Translations under genes and position numbers: made by a program
Source of the DNA: Nostoc sp. GT001
GTDB taxonomy: Bacteria; Cyanobacteriota; Cyanobacteriia; Cyanobacteriales; Nostocaceae
Assembly (NCBI RefSeq): GCF_030382115.1
Contig: NZ_JAUDRJ010000003.1
Span: forward strand, 2,127,133-2,191,132
Direction: 5' to 3'
Length of the DNA: 64,000 nt
Notes under the pieces: model-generated
The model's database searches: none
What the model was told of the DNA's origin: nothing
Seen by the model: the letters and a program-made list of their open reading frames with translations, nothing else
In this document: positions 18,741 through 26,365 of the stretch, in pieces
Layout of the letters: each line of letters opens with the position of its first letter
How positions within the stretch are numbered: the first letter of the stretch is position 1

Positions 18741-18800
18741 TTCTGCCTCTAATGCCTCTTAATATATGGTTTTAAGGAGTGTTGCTCTGGGAGTTTGAGT

Positions 18801-18814
18801 AGAACAGATATACT
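18801..18814 (-). promoter_or_regulatory. Putative LexA (SOS) box upstream of recA
   Basis: The minus strand reads AGTATATCTGTTCT. The published cyanobacterial LexA motif is RGTACNNNDGTWCB; this matches at all defined positions but one (T for C at position 5). The location, 61 bases from the recA ATG, suits promoter overlap. Binding is inferred. Confidence 0.55.
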
Positions 18815-19228
18815 ATTTTAACCAGAAAATTCTGGAATAGGACTTCTCAAATCAAAAAAGGGGTGTGACAAGATCGTAACTCGATCGCTACCAGATTAGG
18901 GTAGTTTTGCACAATGATACCAACTTGCATTCAGAGATAGCTTTTTTTGGCTGGGTAAGCAAGGGTTTTCAAAGAAAAAATTACCTAAACAACTGACCTG
19001 ACGCCATGTATATAGTTAGACTACTTGATTTTGGAGAGATAAAAGCTTAGTACAACGCGACGCGATCATAAACCGTTGAATTTTGCTCACTCACAACATA
19101 AACCGTAGTAGTCCCCGACATCGATAAGTTTAGTAAAGTTAGCGTTCTTCTTAAAGAGAGCCTGTTGGCATGGAAATTATATACTGATAGAATTGTGACA
19201 TAAATCACATTTATTATTCTAAGCAAAC
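18815..19228. other. Intergenic region between divergent recA and accessory cassette
   Basis: No convincing gene. A short minus-strand stretch near 19050-19130 has codon-like content (GTTTVYVVSEQNSTVYDR) but no recognisable complete protein; it could be a gene remnant. Confidence 0.3.
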
Positions 19229-19762
19229 GTGAATAAGTCACAGGCTATTAAGCTACTTGAAAGTGAGGCATGGACAAAAGCAGATGCTATGCGTGCGTTG
19301 GAAATAATTGACTTTAGTACCAATCCTGATGAAATTACCATTCGTAGAGCTATTTCGCGTTTTGCTGGTTCTGAATTAATTAAGCGTCAGCGTCTTCAGG
19401 CTGCTCAGAAAGGTCTGGTAACTAAGAAAACTAAAGAAATTGAGTTGATGGAGCAGGAATATGCTGCCAAAATTGACCAAGTTAAAAAGTATCCGAAACA
19501 GGAAAGAGAAAAATACGATGCTGAAATTAAAAGCTTGTCTCAGAGAAATAATATTTTAGAAGTTGAACTCAAGACAATATATTCTCAAAACAAAAATTTA
19601 ACAGAAGTCAATGAACAACTCAAAAAAGACAATAAATCTCTAAAAAATTTAGTCGATCAAATTAGACTTAAGTTAGCTATGAATACTAAAGAAATTCTCA
19701 AATATGAAGATAGTGAAATTCGGAAAGCAGTAATTACTTTTTTCAAATGGACTTTAGGATAA
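19229..19762 (+). CDS. Uncharacterised coiled-coil protein, first gene of HNH cassette
   Basis: 177 residues with a GTG start; not recognised as a family. Residues 1-60 look like a compact helical domain (AIKLLESEAWTKADAMRALEI, ITIRRAISRFAGSELIKRQRL), possibly DNA-binding. Residues about 65-150 are strongly charged coiled coil (Lys/Glu/Gln/Asn-rich, LEVELKTIYSQNKNLTEVNE). The C-terminus ends hydrophobic (VITFFKWTLG). The next gene begins 12 bases later and a third after that, so a three-gene operon is likely. Base composition is more AT-rich than the flanking recA and xseA, consistent with horizontal acquisition. The function may concern DNA restriction or mobile-element biology given the HNH partner; this is a guess. 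Confidence 0.7.
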   Translation: MNKSQAIKLLESEAWTKADAMRALEIIDFSTNPDEITIRRAISRFAGSELIKRQRLQAAQKGLVTKKTKEIELMEQEYAAKIDQVKKYPKQEREKYDAEIKSLSQRNNILEVELKTIYSQNKNLTEVNEQLKKDNKSLKNLVDQIRLKLAMNTKEILKYEDSEIRKAVITFFKWTLG

Positions 19763-19774
19763 AGCACTGAATAT

Positions 19775-20215
19775 ATGACCGATCAAAAAGGTAAAAAAAG
19801 GAATTTTAGAGGAATGAGTTATCGGGCTGTTCAACTCGCTAACTCAAAGAATCGGAGTAAGCTTCATGAGAAAGACCAAATTTGGCTAAAAGAAAACTTT
19901 TACAAGAATATTGGCTGGGACAATGTTGTTAGTCTTTATCAAAAAATAGAGGATTTTATAAATAATTATCATGTTGAAGAATTAACACTTGAAGAATTAT
20001 TTATTGAAGCTGATAGGATTGGTAATAGATATCTCACTAATCAAGAAATAAACGAGTATAACCAAAGATTATCTAAAGAAGTTAATGAAGTTGCAGAAGA
20101 AATAGATAAGCAGTTTCCTGAGACAGAGATGGAATTTATTGATTTTAGTCAAAATACCAATATTAAATATAAAAATAAGCATAACCAAAAGACATATAGA
20201 ACAGTAAAGCTTTAG
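19775..20215 (+). CDS. Uncharacterised protein, second gene of HNH cassette
   Basis: 146 residues, lysine- and asparagine-rich, predicted mostly helical; family not recognised. A segment (EELFIEADRIGNRYLTNQEI, about residues 73-92) closely resembles a segment in the following HNH protein (KELFAFADTIGNKRYHRLTH), so the two share a small module that may mediate interaction or DNA recognition. The gene is 12 bases after the coiled-coil gene and 8 bases before the HNH gene. No membrane segment or catalytic motif. Confidence 0.65.
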   Translation: MTDQKGKKRNFRGMSYRAVQLANSKNRSKLHEKDQIWLKENFYKNIGWDNVVSLYQKIEDFINNYHVEELTLEELFIEADRIGNRYLTNQEINEYNQRLSKEVNEVAEEIDKQFPETEMEFIDFSQNTNIKYKNKHNQKTYRTVKL

Positions 20216-20223
20216 CGGTAAAT

Positions 20224-20676
20224 ATGGTTAACATTGAAGACAAAGAACTTAAAGAATTATTTGCGTTTGCGGATACAATTGGCAACAAGCGTTATCACAG
20301 GCTAACTCATAAAGATTTTGAAACTTATAGGAAATTCGATTATTGGCGTTATATTAATGGTGATTTTGAGTGTGGAACAACTCAAGAAAGTAAAGATTGG
20401 GTAAGAGAAAATTCTAACTGGTATTGTCCAATTTGTGGATCTCACTACTCTGACAAAGGTGGTAAGACAATAGATCACAAGCTACCTCGGTCACAGTATC
20501 CTTGGTTATCAATGGAATTCAGGAATTTATGGGTCATTTGCCAGGTTTGTAACAAAGAAAAGAGTGAAATGCATTGGTATAAATATGAACACTATATATT
20601 TGTTCACTATCCGAATCTTTATCCTGCTGTGAAAATGGCACGCCCTAGCCAGTTACTCCAGTCTCTAAAGGATTAA
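20224..20676 (+). CDS. HNH endonuclease family protein, third gene of cassette
   Basis: 150 residues. The zinc-binding HNH fold is visible: first knuckle CPIC (about residues 65-68), catalytic DH in TIDHKLPRSQYP, the Asn in RNLWVICQVCNKEKSEMHW, with a second CxxC knuckle (CQVC). It should nick or cut DNA with one divalent metal ion. N-terminal residues 8-45 contain the module shared with the preceding gene. The position as last gene of a compact operon next to a toxin-antitoxin pair suggests a defence or mobile-element role, which is unproven. Confidence 0.82.
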   Translation: MVNIEDKELKELFAFADTIGNKRYHRLTHKDFETYRKFDYWRYINGDFECGTTQESKDWVRENSNWYCPICGSHYSDKGGKTIDHKLPRSQYPWLSMEFRNLWVICQVCNKEKSEMHWYKYEHYIFVHYPNLYPAVKMARPSQLLQSLKD

Positions 20677-20784
20677 ATCAAATAGTGTAATCATCTATTG
20701 CTTTAATGTGTGTTGGGAAATCTAACATTCAATAATGAACACTGTATTATCTTGATCCAGAATTGAGTTCAGAAGAGTTATCTG

Positions 20785-20820
20785 CTAAAATATAGTCAAA
20801 ATGTCTAAAATAGTCAAAAT
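20785..20820 (+). promoter_or_regulatory. Direct repeat, possible antitoxin operator
   Basis: CTAAAATATAGTCAAAAT (20785-20802) and CTAAAATAGTCAAAAT (20805-20820) lie just before the ATG at 20825. If translation starts there, the repeats occupy the promoter-operator and could bind the antitoxin for autoregulation. Confidence 0.4.
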
Positions 20821-20824
20821 TGCT

Positions 20825-21094
20825 ATGCAGACCTACACTCTCACAGATGCTCGTAACAAACACGGTGAGGTTTTTGACAAGGCTGCTACTGAGCCAGTTC
20901 TACTAACTAAGCAATCACGACCTAGCCACGTGATTATTTCAGCCGAGAGCTACCAAAAATTAATGAATCGGCTGGAAGAATTAGAGGATATGGTTTTCGG
21001 TCAAGCTGCTGAAGTTGCTCTGAGTCACTCCAAAATGATTGGTACAGAGGCTTTTACATCTGCATTAGAGCATTTAGCTAATGGCGAAGCTTGA
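20825..21094 (+). CDS. Phd/YefM-family antitoxin
   Basis: About 89 residues from the ATG at 20825, chosen because MQTYTLTDARNKHGEVFD is the usual start of this family; an in-frame ATG at 20801 would add eight residues. The N-terminal Phd fold includes RPSHVIISAESYQKLMNRLEE. The C-terminal region (about residues 55-89) is helical and probably wraps the toxin. It overlaps the toxin gene by 14 bases, typical of toxin-antitoxin operons. It neutralises the RelE-like toxin and represses the operon with it. Confidence 0.88.
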   Translation: MQTYTLTDARNKHGEVFDKAATEPVLLTKQSRPSHVIISAESYQKLMNRLEELEDMVFGQAAEVALSHSKMIGTEAFTSALEHLANGEA

Positions 21095-21362
21095 TGGTCT
21101 AGCAACTGTTCTTGATTTTCTGAACGGTTTACAGCCTAAAATAGCAGCACAGATTGCAAAAAAGGTTTTGGCTTTGAATGTTGAGCCTTTACCCGCTGAT
21201 AGTGAGCAGCTATCTGGTTATCAGGGTTTATATCGAGTTGATAGTGGTGAATATCGAATTATTTACAGGTATTTTCCCGATCGCGATTTAATAGAAGTGA
21301 TTTTAGTCGGTAAGCGCAATGATGATGATGTTTACAAAAGATTGAAGCGTTTACTCGGTTAA
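21081..21362 (+). CDS. RelE/ParE-superfamily toxin
   Basis: 93 residues. The central strands GLYRVDSGEYRIIYRYFPDRDLIEVILVGKRN are typical for RelE-like toxins (the YRI.Y core and the V.KR.D end). RelE members cleave mRNA on the ribosome, ParE members inhibit gyrase; the basic residues here favour RelE but do not prove it. It overlaps its antitoxin and ends 61 bases before the likely xseA start. Both genes appear intact. Confidence 0.87.
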   Translation: MAKLDGLATVLDFLNGLQPKIAAQIAKKVLALNVEPLPADSEQLSGYQGLYRVDSGEYRIIYRYFPDRDLIEVILVGKRNDDDVYKRLKRLLG

Positions 21363-21423
21363 ACTTCGGGTTTCATTAAAAATGCTAGAATCGCTCCAGC
21401 ACAAATGCTTTCAGGCATCTTTG

Positions 21424-22656
21424 ATGACTCTCGACTTTCCCGACTCTCTGATTCTCGATACGGCGCTTTCGGTATCTGGATTAACTGACTATATCCGCTT
21501 GCTGTTAGAGCAAGATGAACAATTGCGGCAAGTTTGGGTAACTGGCGAAGTTTCCAGTGCTAACAACCATCGCAGTGGGTTGTTTTTCACGCTGCAAGAT
21601 CCCGATCGCACCGCCGGAATTAAGTGTGTAGTATGGAATAGCCAATTGCCAAAACTCGCCCAAATGCCTGTTCCTGGTGAACAGATCATCATTTTGGGCA
21701 GCATTCGCCTATATCCGCAACGGGGAGAGTATCAGTTATCAGTTTGGCAGACTCTACCTGCTGGTGTTGGTTTACAGGCGTTACGCTATCAACAACTCAA
21801 AAATCGCTTGCTGGCTGAGGGGTTGTTCGACGCGCAAAGAAAGCGATCGCTCCCGATTCATCCCCAAACGATCGCTGTCGTCACTTCTCCAACGGCTGCT
21901 GCTTGGGGTGATATTCAAAAAACCTTGAAGCAAAGGTATCCAGGTTTACACGTTTTATTTTCTCCCGCGACCGTACAAGGCGAGCAAGCACCAGAATCTA
22001 TCGTCAAAGCAATTGAGCGCGTGGAAAGAGATGGACGCGCTGAAGTGCTAATTTTATCGCGTGGTGGTGGCGCGGTGGAGGAATTGGCTTGTTTTAATGA
22101 TGAACGAGTAGTGCGATCGCTTGCTAATTGTTCTATTCCGATAATTACTGGGATCGGCCATCAACGAGATGAATCTTTAGCAGATTTAGTCGCAGATGTA
22201 TGTGTGCATACACCCACTGCGGCGGCGGAAATGGTTGTACCAGCACTTTCAGAATTATATACTGAGCATCGGCAGCGAGTTGTCGCTTTACATGAGGCGG
22301 TGCATGACTTTAAAGAAAATGCTGAGAATAAACTGCAAGTATTACGTAATCGTTTGCGACGTTTGCGGTTAGATCGGCAAGTGCAGCAGGAAGTGGAAAA
22401 GCTAGCTTGGAAGCGTCAGCATTTGGTGCAAATTACCACGGGGCGATCGCAGCAAGCAACGCAGCATTTAGAATTATTGCGGCAGAAGTTGGCTAGTCTT
22501 GACCCGAAAGCGGTGTTACAGCGTGGTTATGCGGTGGTGAGAAGGGAAGATGGAGCGATCGCTCGTTCGGCGGCGGAGTTGGAAGTGGGAGAAGAGTTAG
22601 TGATTCAGTTGGGGCAAGGTGGAGTTAAAGTGAAGGTTATGGAAATAAATAAATGA
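21424..22656 (+). CDS. xseA: Exodeoxyribonuclease VII large subunit
   Basis: About 410 residues from ATG 21424; an upstream in-frame ATG at 21382 is possible. The N-terminal OB fold (QVWVTGEVSSANNHRSGLFF) binds single-stranded DNA, the catalytic domain has TSPTAAAWGDI, SRGGGAVEELACFND and TGIGHQRDESLADLVAD, and the C-terminus is coiled coil. With XseB it degrades single-stranded DNA in both directions during mismatch repair and recombination. The small subunit gene follows after 147 bases filled by repeats. Confidence 0.96.
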   Translation: MTLDFPDSLILDTALSVSGLTDYIRLLLEQDEQLRQVWVTGEVSSANNHRSGLFFTLQDPDRTAGIKCVVWNSQLPKLAQMPVPGEQIIILGSIRLYPQRGEYQLSVWQTLPAGVGLQALRYQQLKNRLLAEGLFDAQRKRSLPIHPQTIAVVTSPTAAAWGDIQKTLKQRYPGLHVLFSPATVQGEQAPESIVKAIERVERDGRAEVLILSRGGGAVEELACFNDERVVRSLANCSIPIITGIGHQRDESLADLVADVCVHTPTAAAEMVVPALSELYTEHRQRVVALHEAVHDFKENAENKLQVLRNRLRRLRLDRQVQQEVEKLAWKRQHLVQITTGRSQQATQHLELLRQKLASLDPKAVLQRGYAVVRREDGAIARSAAELEVGEELVIQLGQGGVKVKVMEINK

Positions 22657-22721
22657 GTAATGAGTAATGAGTAATGAGTAATGAGTAATACCCATTACTT
22701 ATTACTTATTACTCATTACTT
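22655..22721. repeat. GAGTAAT heptamer array with inverted half
   Basis: Four or more GAGTAAT units followed by TTACTTATTACTTATTACTC; the two halves are complementary and form a long hairpin between xseA and xseB. The same array recurs at 45144 and 51296. Confidence 0.85.
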
Positions 22722-22803
22722 CAAAATTAAAGACAGTTGGGGTCTTGAACCCTTGAATTTACGATAAACGAACCCCCAAGACGCCAAGGACGCAGAGAGT
22801 TTA

Positions 22804-23031
22804 ATGGTTAAACGTAAGAGTGCTTCTACTTCTGAGGAAGGTTGGAATTATGAGGCAAAAGTTGCTGAAATAGAGGGGATTATTACTCGCATTGAGGCGG
22901 GTGAGTTGGAATTGGAAGCTGTGTTTGACCAATTTGCCACTGCTGTAGAATATTTGCGTCAGTGCGAAGGTTTTTTGCAGCAGCGACAACAGCAGGTAGA
23001 TTTGTTGATTGAAACATTAAGCCAAGAGTAG
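22804..23031 (+). CDS. xseB: Exodeoxyribonuclease VII small subunit
   Basis: 75 residues, the usual length. The core [20 protein letters not shown] is followed by [19 protein letters not shown] and a Gln-rich helical end, forming the helical hairpin that binds the XseA coiled coil in several copies per large subunit. It is encoded directly downstream of xseA, as in many bacteria. Confidence 0.95.
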   Translation: MVKRKSASTSEEGWNYEAKVAEIEGIITRIEAGELELEAVFDQFATAVEYLRQCEGFLQQRQQQVDLLIETLSQE

Positions 23032-23159
23032 AAGCCAGAGCCTCAATTTGAGTCTAGGCTAGTAGTGTGAATACAGGAGTTTGCTTTTAGGTGAGGTACA
23101 AAATACAGGACTCAAAATCTCAGATATAACGCAATACAGTTCAGAATGAGCAACAAAAC

Positions 23160-23362
23160 ACTTGTAGAGACGGCGATTTATCGCGTCTAAATCCGCGTCA
23201 CAAAATTAATTACGAATTACGAATTACGAACTTGTACTGAGCGTCTTGCCCTGAGCGAAGCCGTAAAGCCTGCGGCATAGCTACGCTTCGGACGCAGCCT
23301 CTCGTAGAGAAGGGAGCTGAAGTATTACGAATTACGAATTACGAATTACGAATTATTTAAGC
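23160..23362. repeat. Composite repeat region before the phytochrome gene
   Basis: GTAGAGACGGCGATTTATCG is a diverged copy of the GTAGAGACG hairpin. ACGAATT heptamers occur at 23210-23230 and 23325-23355. Between them, at about 23230-23320, lies a palindrome-rich stretch with ACTGAGC..GAGCGAAG and GCTACGCTTCGG, related to the 48-bp repeat family. No gene is present. Confidence 0.7.
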
Positions 23363-23395
23363 CAGAGTTCTAATGAGGAGTTGGATAAACAGAGA

Positions 23396-25654
23396 ATGAC
23401 TGATGAAATCATTGATTTGACAAACTGCGATCGCGAACCGATCCACATTCCCAGTTTGATCCAGCCTCACGGGGTTTTACTAGTTTTGCAAGATCCCACC
23501 CTGGAAATCCTTCAGGTGAGCAGTAATAGTCAGGCAGTTGTTGGTCGTCAACCTGATGAATTGCTAGGCAAGCCGCTATCAGATTTACTCAATGTCAAGC
23601 AGATCAAACTAATTCAACAATGTCTGGCAGAGGATTTTGAGAGCGTTAATCCCCTCAATTTATCCATCAAACATCAAAATAAATTAATTCATTTTGATGG
23701 CATTGTCCATCATTTAGATACTATTATTATTCTCGAATTAGAGCCGAAAAAAGCGAAGGGAAAAACAGGCTTTTTTGACTTCTATCAACAGGTAAAAGGA
23801 ACCATCACCCGCATTCACAAAGCACCAACGCTGCTAGAAATGTGCCAGATTGTGGTGACAGAAGTCCGGCGAATTACTGGTTTCGATCGCGTCATGGTCT
23901 ATCGATTCGATCGCGAAGGGGCAGGTAGTGTCATCGCTGAAGACACCAATCAGGAAACACCCTATTTGGATTTACACTATCCGCCTTCTGATATTCCCAA
24001 GCAAGCCCGACAACTATACATCCTCAACTGGCTGCGGCTAATTCCAGATGCTAGCTACCAGCCTGCCACCTTAATTCCAGCAAACAATCCTTTAACAAAT
24101 CAACCGTTGGATCTCAGTCTCTCGGTGTTGCGGAGTGTTTCTCCGATTCATCTAGAGTACCTGGAAAATATGGGCGTGACCGCCTCTATGTCTATTTCTC
24201 TGATGCACGAGCAAAAGCTTTGGGGATTGATTGCCTGTCACCATTCGTCACCCAAATATATTTCTTACAATATCCGCACCATCTGCGAGTTCATTGGACA
24301 GGTGATGTCTGTGGAACTGGCAAATAAAGAAGCAAGTGAAGATATTGATTACAAAAGCCAATTAAAGTCATTGCAAACTCAATTTGTCTCAGGCTTGTCT
24401 CAGGCTGAGTATTTCCTGGATGGCATGGTGCAAATGAAATCTCAATTACTCAATCTGGTCAGCGCCACAGGAGCGGTGATATGTAGTGGCGACCAGTATA
24501 TTCAAGTGGGTAAAACACCATCGGAGTCAGAGATTCACGCCTTACTTGATTGGATTAAACCTCAACTGCATCATAACTTGTTTGAGACGCGATCGCTCAC
24601 GAAAAATTACCCTGCTGCCGAATCATTTCAAGCGATCACTAGTGGCGTGTTAGCTCTGGAAATTTCCAAAGTTCACCACAATTACATTCTCTGGTTTCGC
24701 CCAGAGGTAATTCAAACGGTGAATTGGGGCGGCAACCCCAACAAGCCTGTAGAAGTTTTCTCAGATGGCAGTTTAAGAATGTCTCCTCGCAAATCCTTTG
24801 AATTATGGCAAGAAACGGTGCAAGGATCTGCCCTACCCTGGAAACCCTGTGAAATTGAGGTGGTTACTGAACTGCGAAGCCTGATTGTGGGCGTTGTGTT
24901 ACGGCAGGCAGACAAACTGGCATCGATGAATTTTGAATTACAACGGAGTAACGAAGAACTTGATTCTTTTGCCTACGTTGCCTCCCATGACCTAAAAGAA
25001 CCGCTGCGGGGCATTCACAACTACGCTAACTTCTTAATGGAAGACTATGCAGACATACTAGATAGCGATGGAATGGCGAAACTGCAAACCTTGGTGCGGC
25101 TGACGCAGCGAATGGAAGACTTAATTAATTCCCTCCTCCATTTCTCGCGGTTGGGACGCGCCGAACTGGTCAGGCAATCAGTGAATCTAAACGAGTTAGT
25201 GCCCCAAGTAATCGCCACCTTGACCATTTCTCGACCGCAGAGCGAAGTTGAGTTTCGCATTCCTCAAGCCCTGAAGAGCGTTCAAGGCGATCGCGCTCAA
25301 ATTAATGAACTCTTCAGCAACCTGATTAGCAACGCCATCAAGTACAATGATAAACCTGAGAAATGGGTCGAAATAGGTTTTATTGAAGGGAATGGAGAAA
25401 GAAAAGTTGCTTCTACTTCTCTAACTTTCTACGTGCGTGATAACGGCATTGGCATCTCTCAAGAGCATCTCGACAAAATCTTTGAAATCTTCCGCCGCTT
25501 ACATGGACGGGACGAATTTGGCGGTGGAACTGGGGTAGGGTTAACCATTGCCCGCAAAATTGTGGAACGTCACGGTGGTAGAATCTGGGTGGAATCTACA
25601 CCAACTGTTGGTAGTACATTTTACTTCACCCTGTCAGCGGAGGCAAATATATGA
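23396..25654 (+). CDS. bphP: Biliverdin-type bacteriophytochrome histidine kinase
   Basis: About 752 residues from ATG 23396; a TTG at 23381 is in frame but touches the GAGGAG ribosome site. Order: PAS (20-120), GAF (140-315, with YPPSDIPKQARQLY and FDRVMVYRFD), PHY (330-500, tongue PRKSFELWQETVQGSALPW), HisKA (FAYVASHDLKEPLRGIHNY) and HATPase (DNGIGI, GGTGVGLTIA). A cysteine lies near the N-terminus in LTNCDREPIHIP, where bacteriophytochromes bind biliverdin, while the GAF position occupied by Cys in Cph1-type proteins is Leu (SVSPIHLEYL). So it should be a red/far-red sensor using biliverdin. Its response regulator overlaps it by 4 bases. Confidence 0.94.
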   Translation: MTDEIIDLTNCDREPIHIPSLIQPHGVLLVLQDPTLEILQVSSNSQAVVGRQPDELLGKPLSDLLNVKQIKLIQQCLAEDFESVNPLNLSIKHQNKLIHFDGIVHHLDTIIILELEPKKAKGKTGFFDFYQQVKGTITRIHKAPTLLEMCQIVVTEVRRITGFDRVMVYRFDREGAGSVIAEDTNQETPYLDLHYPPSDIPKQARQLYILNWLRLIPDASYQPATLIPANNPLTNQPLDLSLSVLRSVSPIHLEYLENMGVTASMSISLMHEQKLWGLIACHHSSPKYISYNIRTICEFIGQVMSVELANKEASEDIDYKSQLKSLQTQFVSGLSQAEYFLDGMVQMKSQLLNLVSATGAVICSGDQYIQVGKTPSESEIHALLDWIKPQLHHNLFETRSLTKNYPAAESFQAITSGVLALEISKVHHNYILWFRPEVIQTVNWGGNPNKPVEVFSDGSLRMSPRKSFELWQETVQGSALPWKPCEIEVVTELRSLIVGVVLRQADKLASMNFELQRSNEELDSFAYVASHDLKEPLRGIHNYANFLMEDYADILDSDGMAKLQTLVRLTQRMEDLINSLLHFSRLGRAELVRQSVNLNELVPQVIATLTISRPQSEVEFRIPQALKSVQGDRAQINELFSNLISNAIKYNDKPEKWVEIGFIEGNGERKVASTSLTFYVRDNGIGISQEHLDKIFEIFRRLHGRDEFGGGTGVGLTIARKIVERHGGRIWVESTPTVGSTFYFTLSAEANI

Positions 25655-26130
25655 CTCAGATTTCAGTCTCCCCGATGCAGCAAACGCCACTACTTTTAAT
25701 TGTCGAGGATAGCAACGAAGACTTTGAGGCACTGCAACGATTTTTAGGGCGATCTACCATTGCGATCGCTATTCAGAGGTGTGTAAATGGGGAACAAGCC
25801 TTGGCGTTTCTTTATCGATCTGGCAGCTATGTAGAGCGCCAGAGTGCGCCCCGTCCCGGCTTGATTCTGCTTGACTTGAACCTGCCTGGAACCGATGGAC
25901 GAGAAGTGTTACGCCGGATTAAACAGGATGACAACTTGAAGATGATTCCGGTGGTGGTGTTTACTACCTCTAACAATCCTAAAGATATTGAAGTATGCTA
26001 TCAATATGGTGTCAACAGCTATATTGTTAAACCAATCAATTTTGCTCAACTGAAAAGAGATATTCAAATGCTCGTGGAATATTGGTTTGAAGTAACGACA
26101 TTGCCTGATTACTCGCAGGATTCGTTATGA
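25651..26130 (+). CDS. Rcp-type response regulator of the phytochrome
   Basis: 159 residues, a single receiver domain with a C-terminal extension as in cyanobacterial Rcp proteins. The acidic pocket is IVEDSNED, phosphoacceptor Asp75 lies in ILLDLNLPG, the Thr in VVFTTSN, and the Lys in YIVKP. The ATG overlaps the phytochrome stop by 4 bases, so the two are translationally coupled and form a cognate pair. There is no output domain; phosphotransfer to another protein or dimer-based signalling is expected. Confidence 0.93.
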   Translation: MTQISVSPMQQTPLLLIVEDSNEDFEALQRFLGRSTIAIAIQRCVNGEQALAFLYRSGSYVERQSAPRPGLILLDLNLPGTDGREVLRRIKQDDNLKMIPVVVFTTSNNPKDIEVCYQYGVNSYIVKPINFAQLKRDIQMLVEYWFEVTTLPDYSQDSL

Positions 26131-26175
26131 TAAAATCTTTAGATAGGTGAGGATTTTAGCGCTATTTTTAAAACA

Positions 26176-26305
26176 CTAAGAGACTTCCAAATAAAAAAAT
26201 ATTCAATTAACTCTTGTGGGGTGGGCATTTTGCCCGCCCAGTCTATTAGGCGGGCAAGATGCCCACCCCACAACATTGGATAATTTATTTCTTGAAATTC
26301 CCTAA
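26176..26305. mobile_element. 130-bp miniature inverted-repeat element (copy 1)
   Basis: GACTTCCAAATAAAAAAATA at the left and TTTATTTCTTGAAATTCCCT at the right form imperfect terminal inverted repeats; inside, GTGGGGTGGGCA and TGCCCACCCCAC make a long stem. The element at 60493-60622 is the same sequence in the opposite direction. No coding capacity. Confidence 0.75.
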
Positions 26306-26365
26306 TTTCTCTATGATAACCTGCGGAATGTGGGCTTTCACTCTATCCGCTCAATTAATTTTACG

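Noticed and set aside
19047-19241. Small minus-strand gene between recA and the HNH cassette
   Set aside because: 64 codons, no recognisable domain or ribosome site; only a short stretch looks protein-like, so it is at best a remnant.
23381-23396. TTG start for the phytochrome
   Set aside because: It directly touches the GAGGAG ribosome site; ATG 23396 gives workable spacing and keeps the chromophore cysteine.
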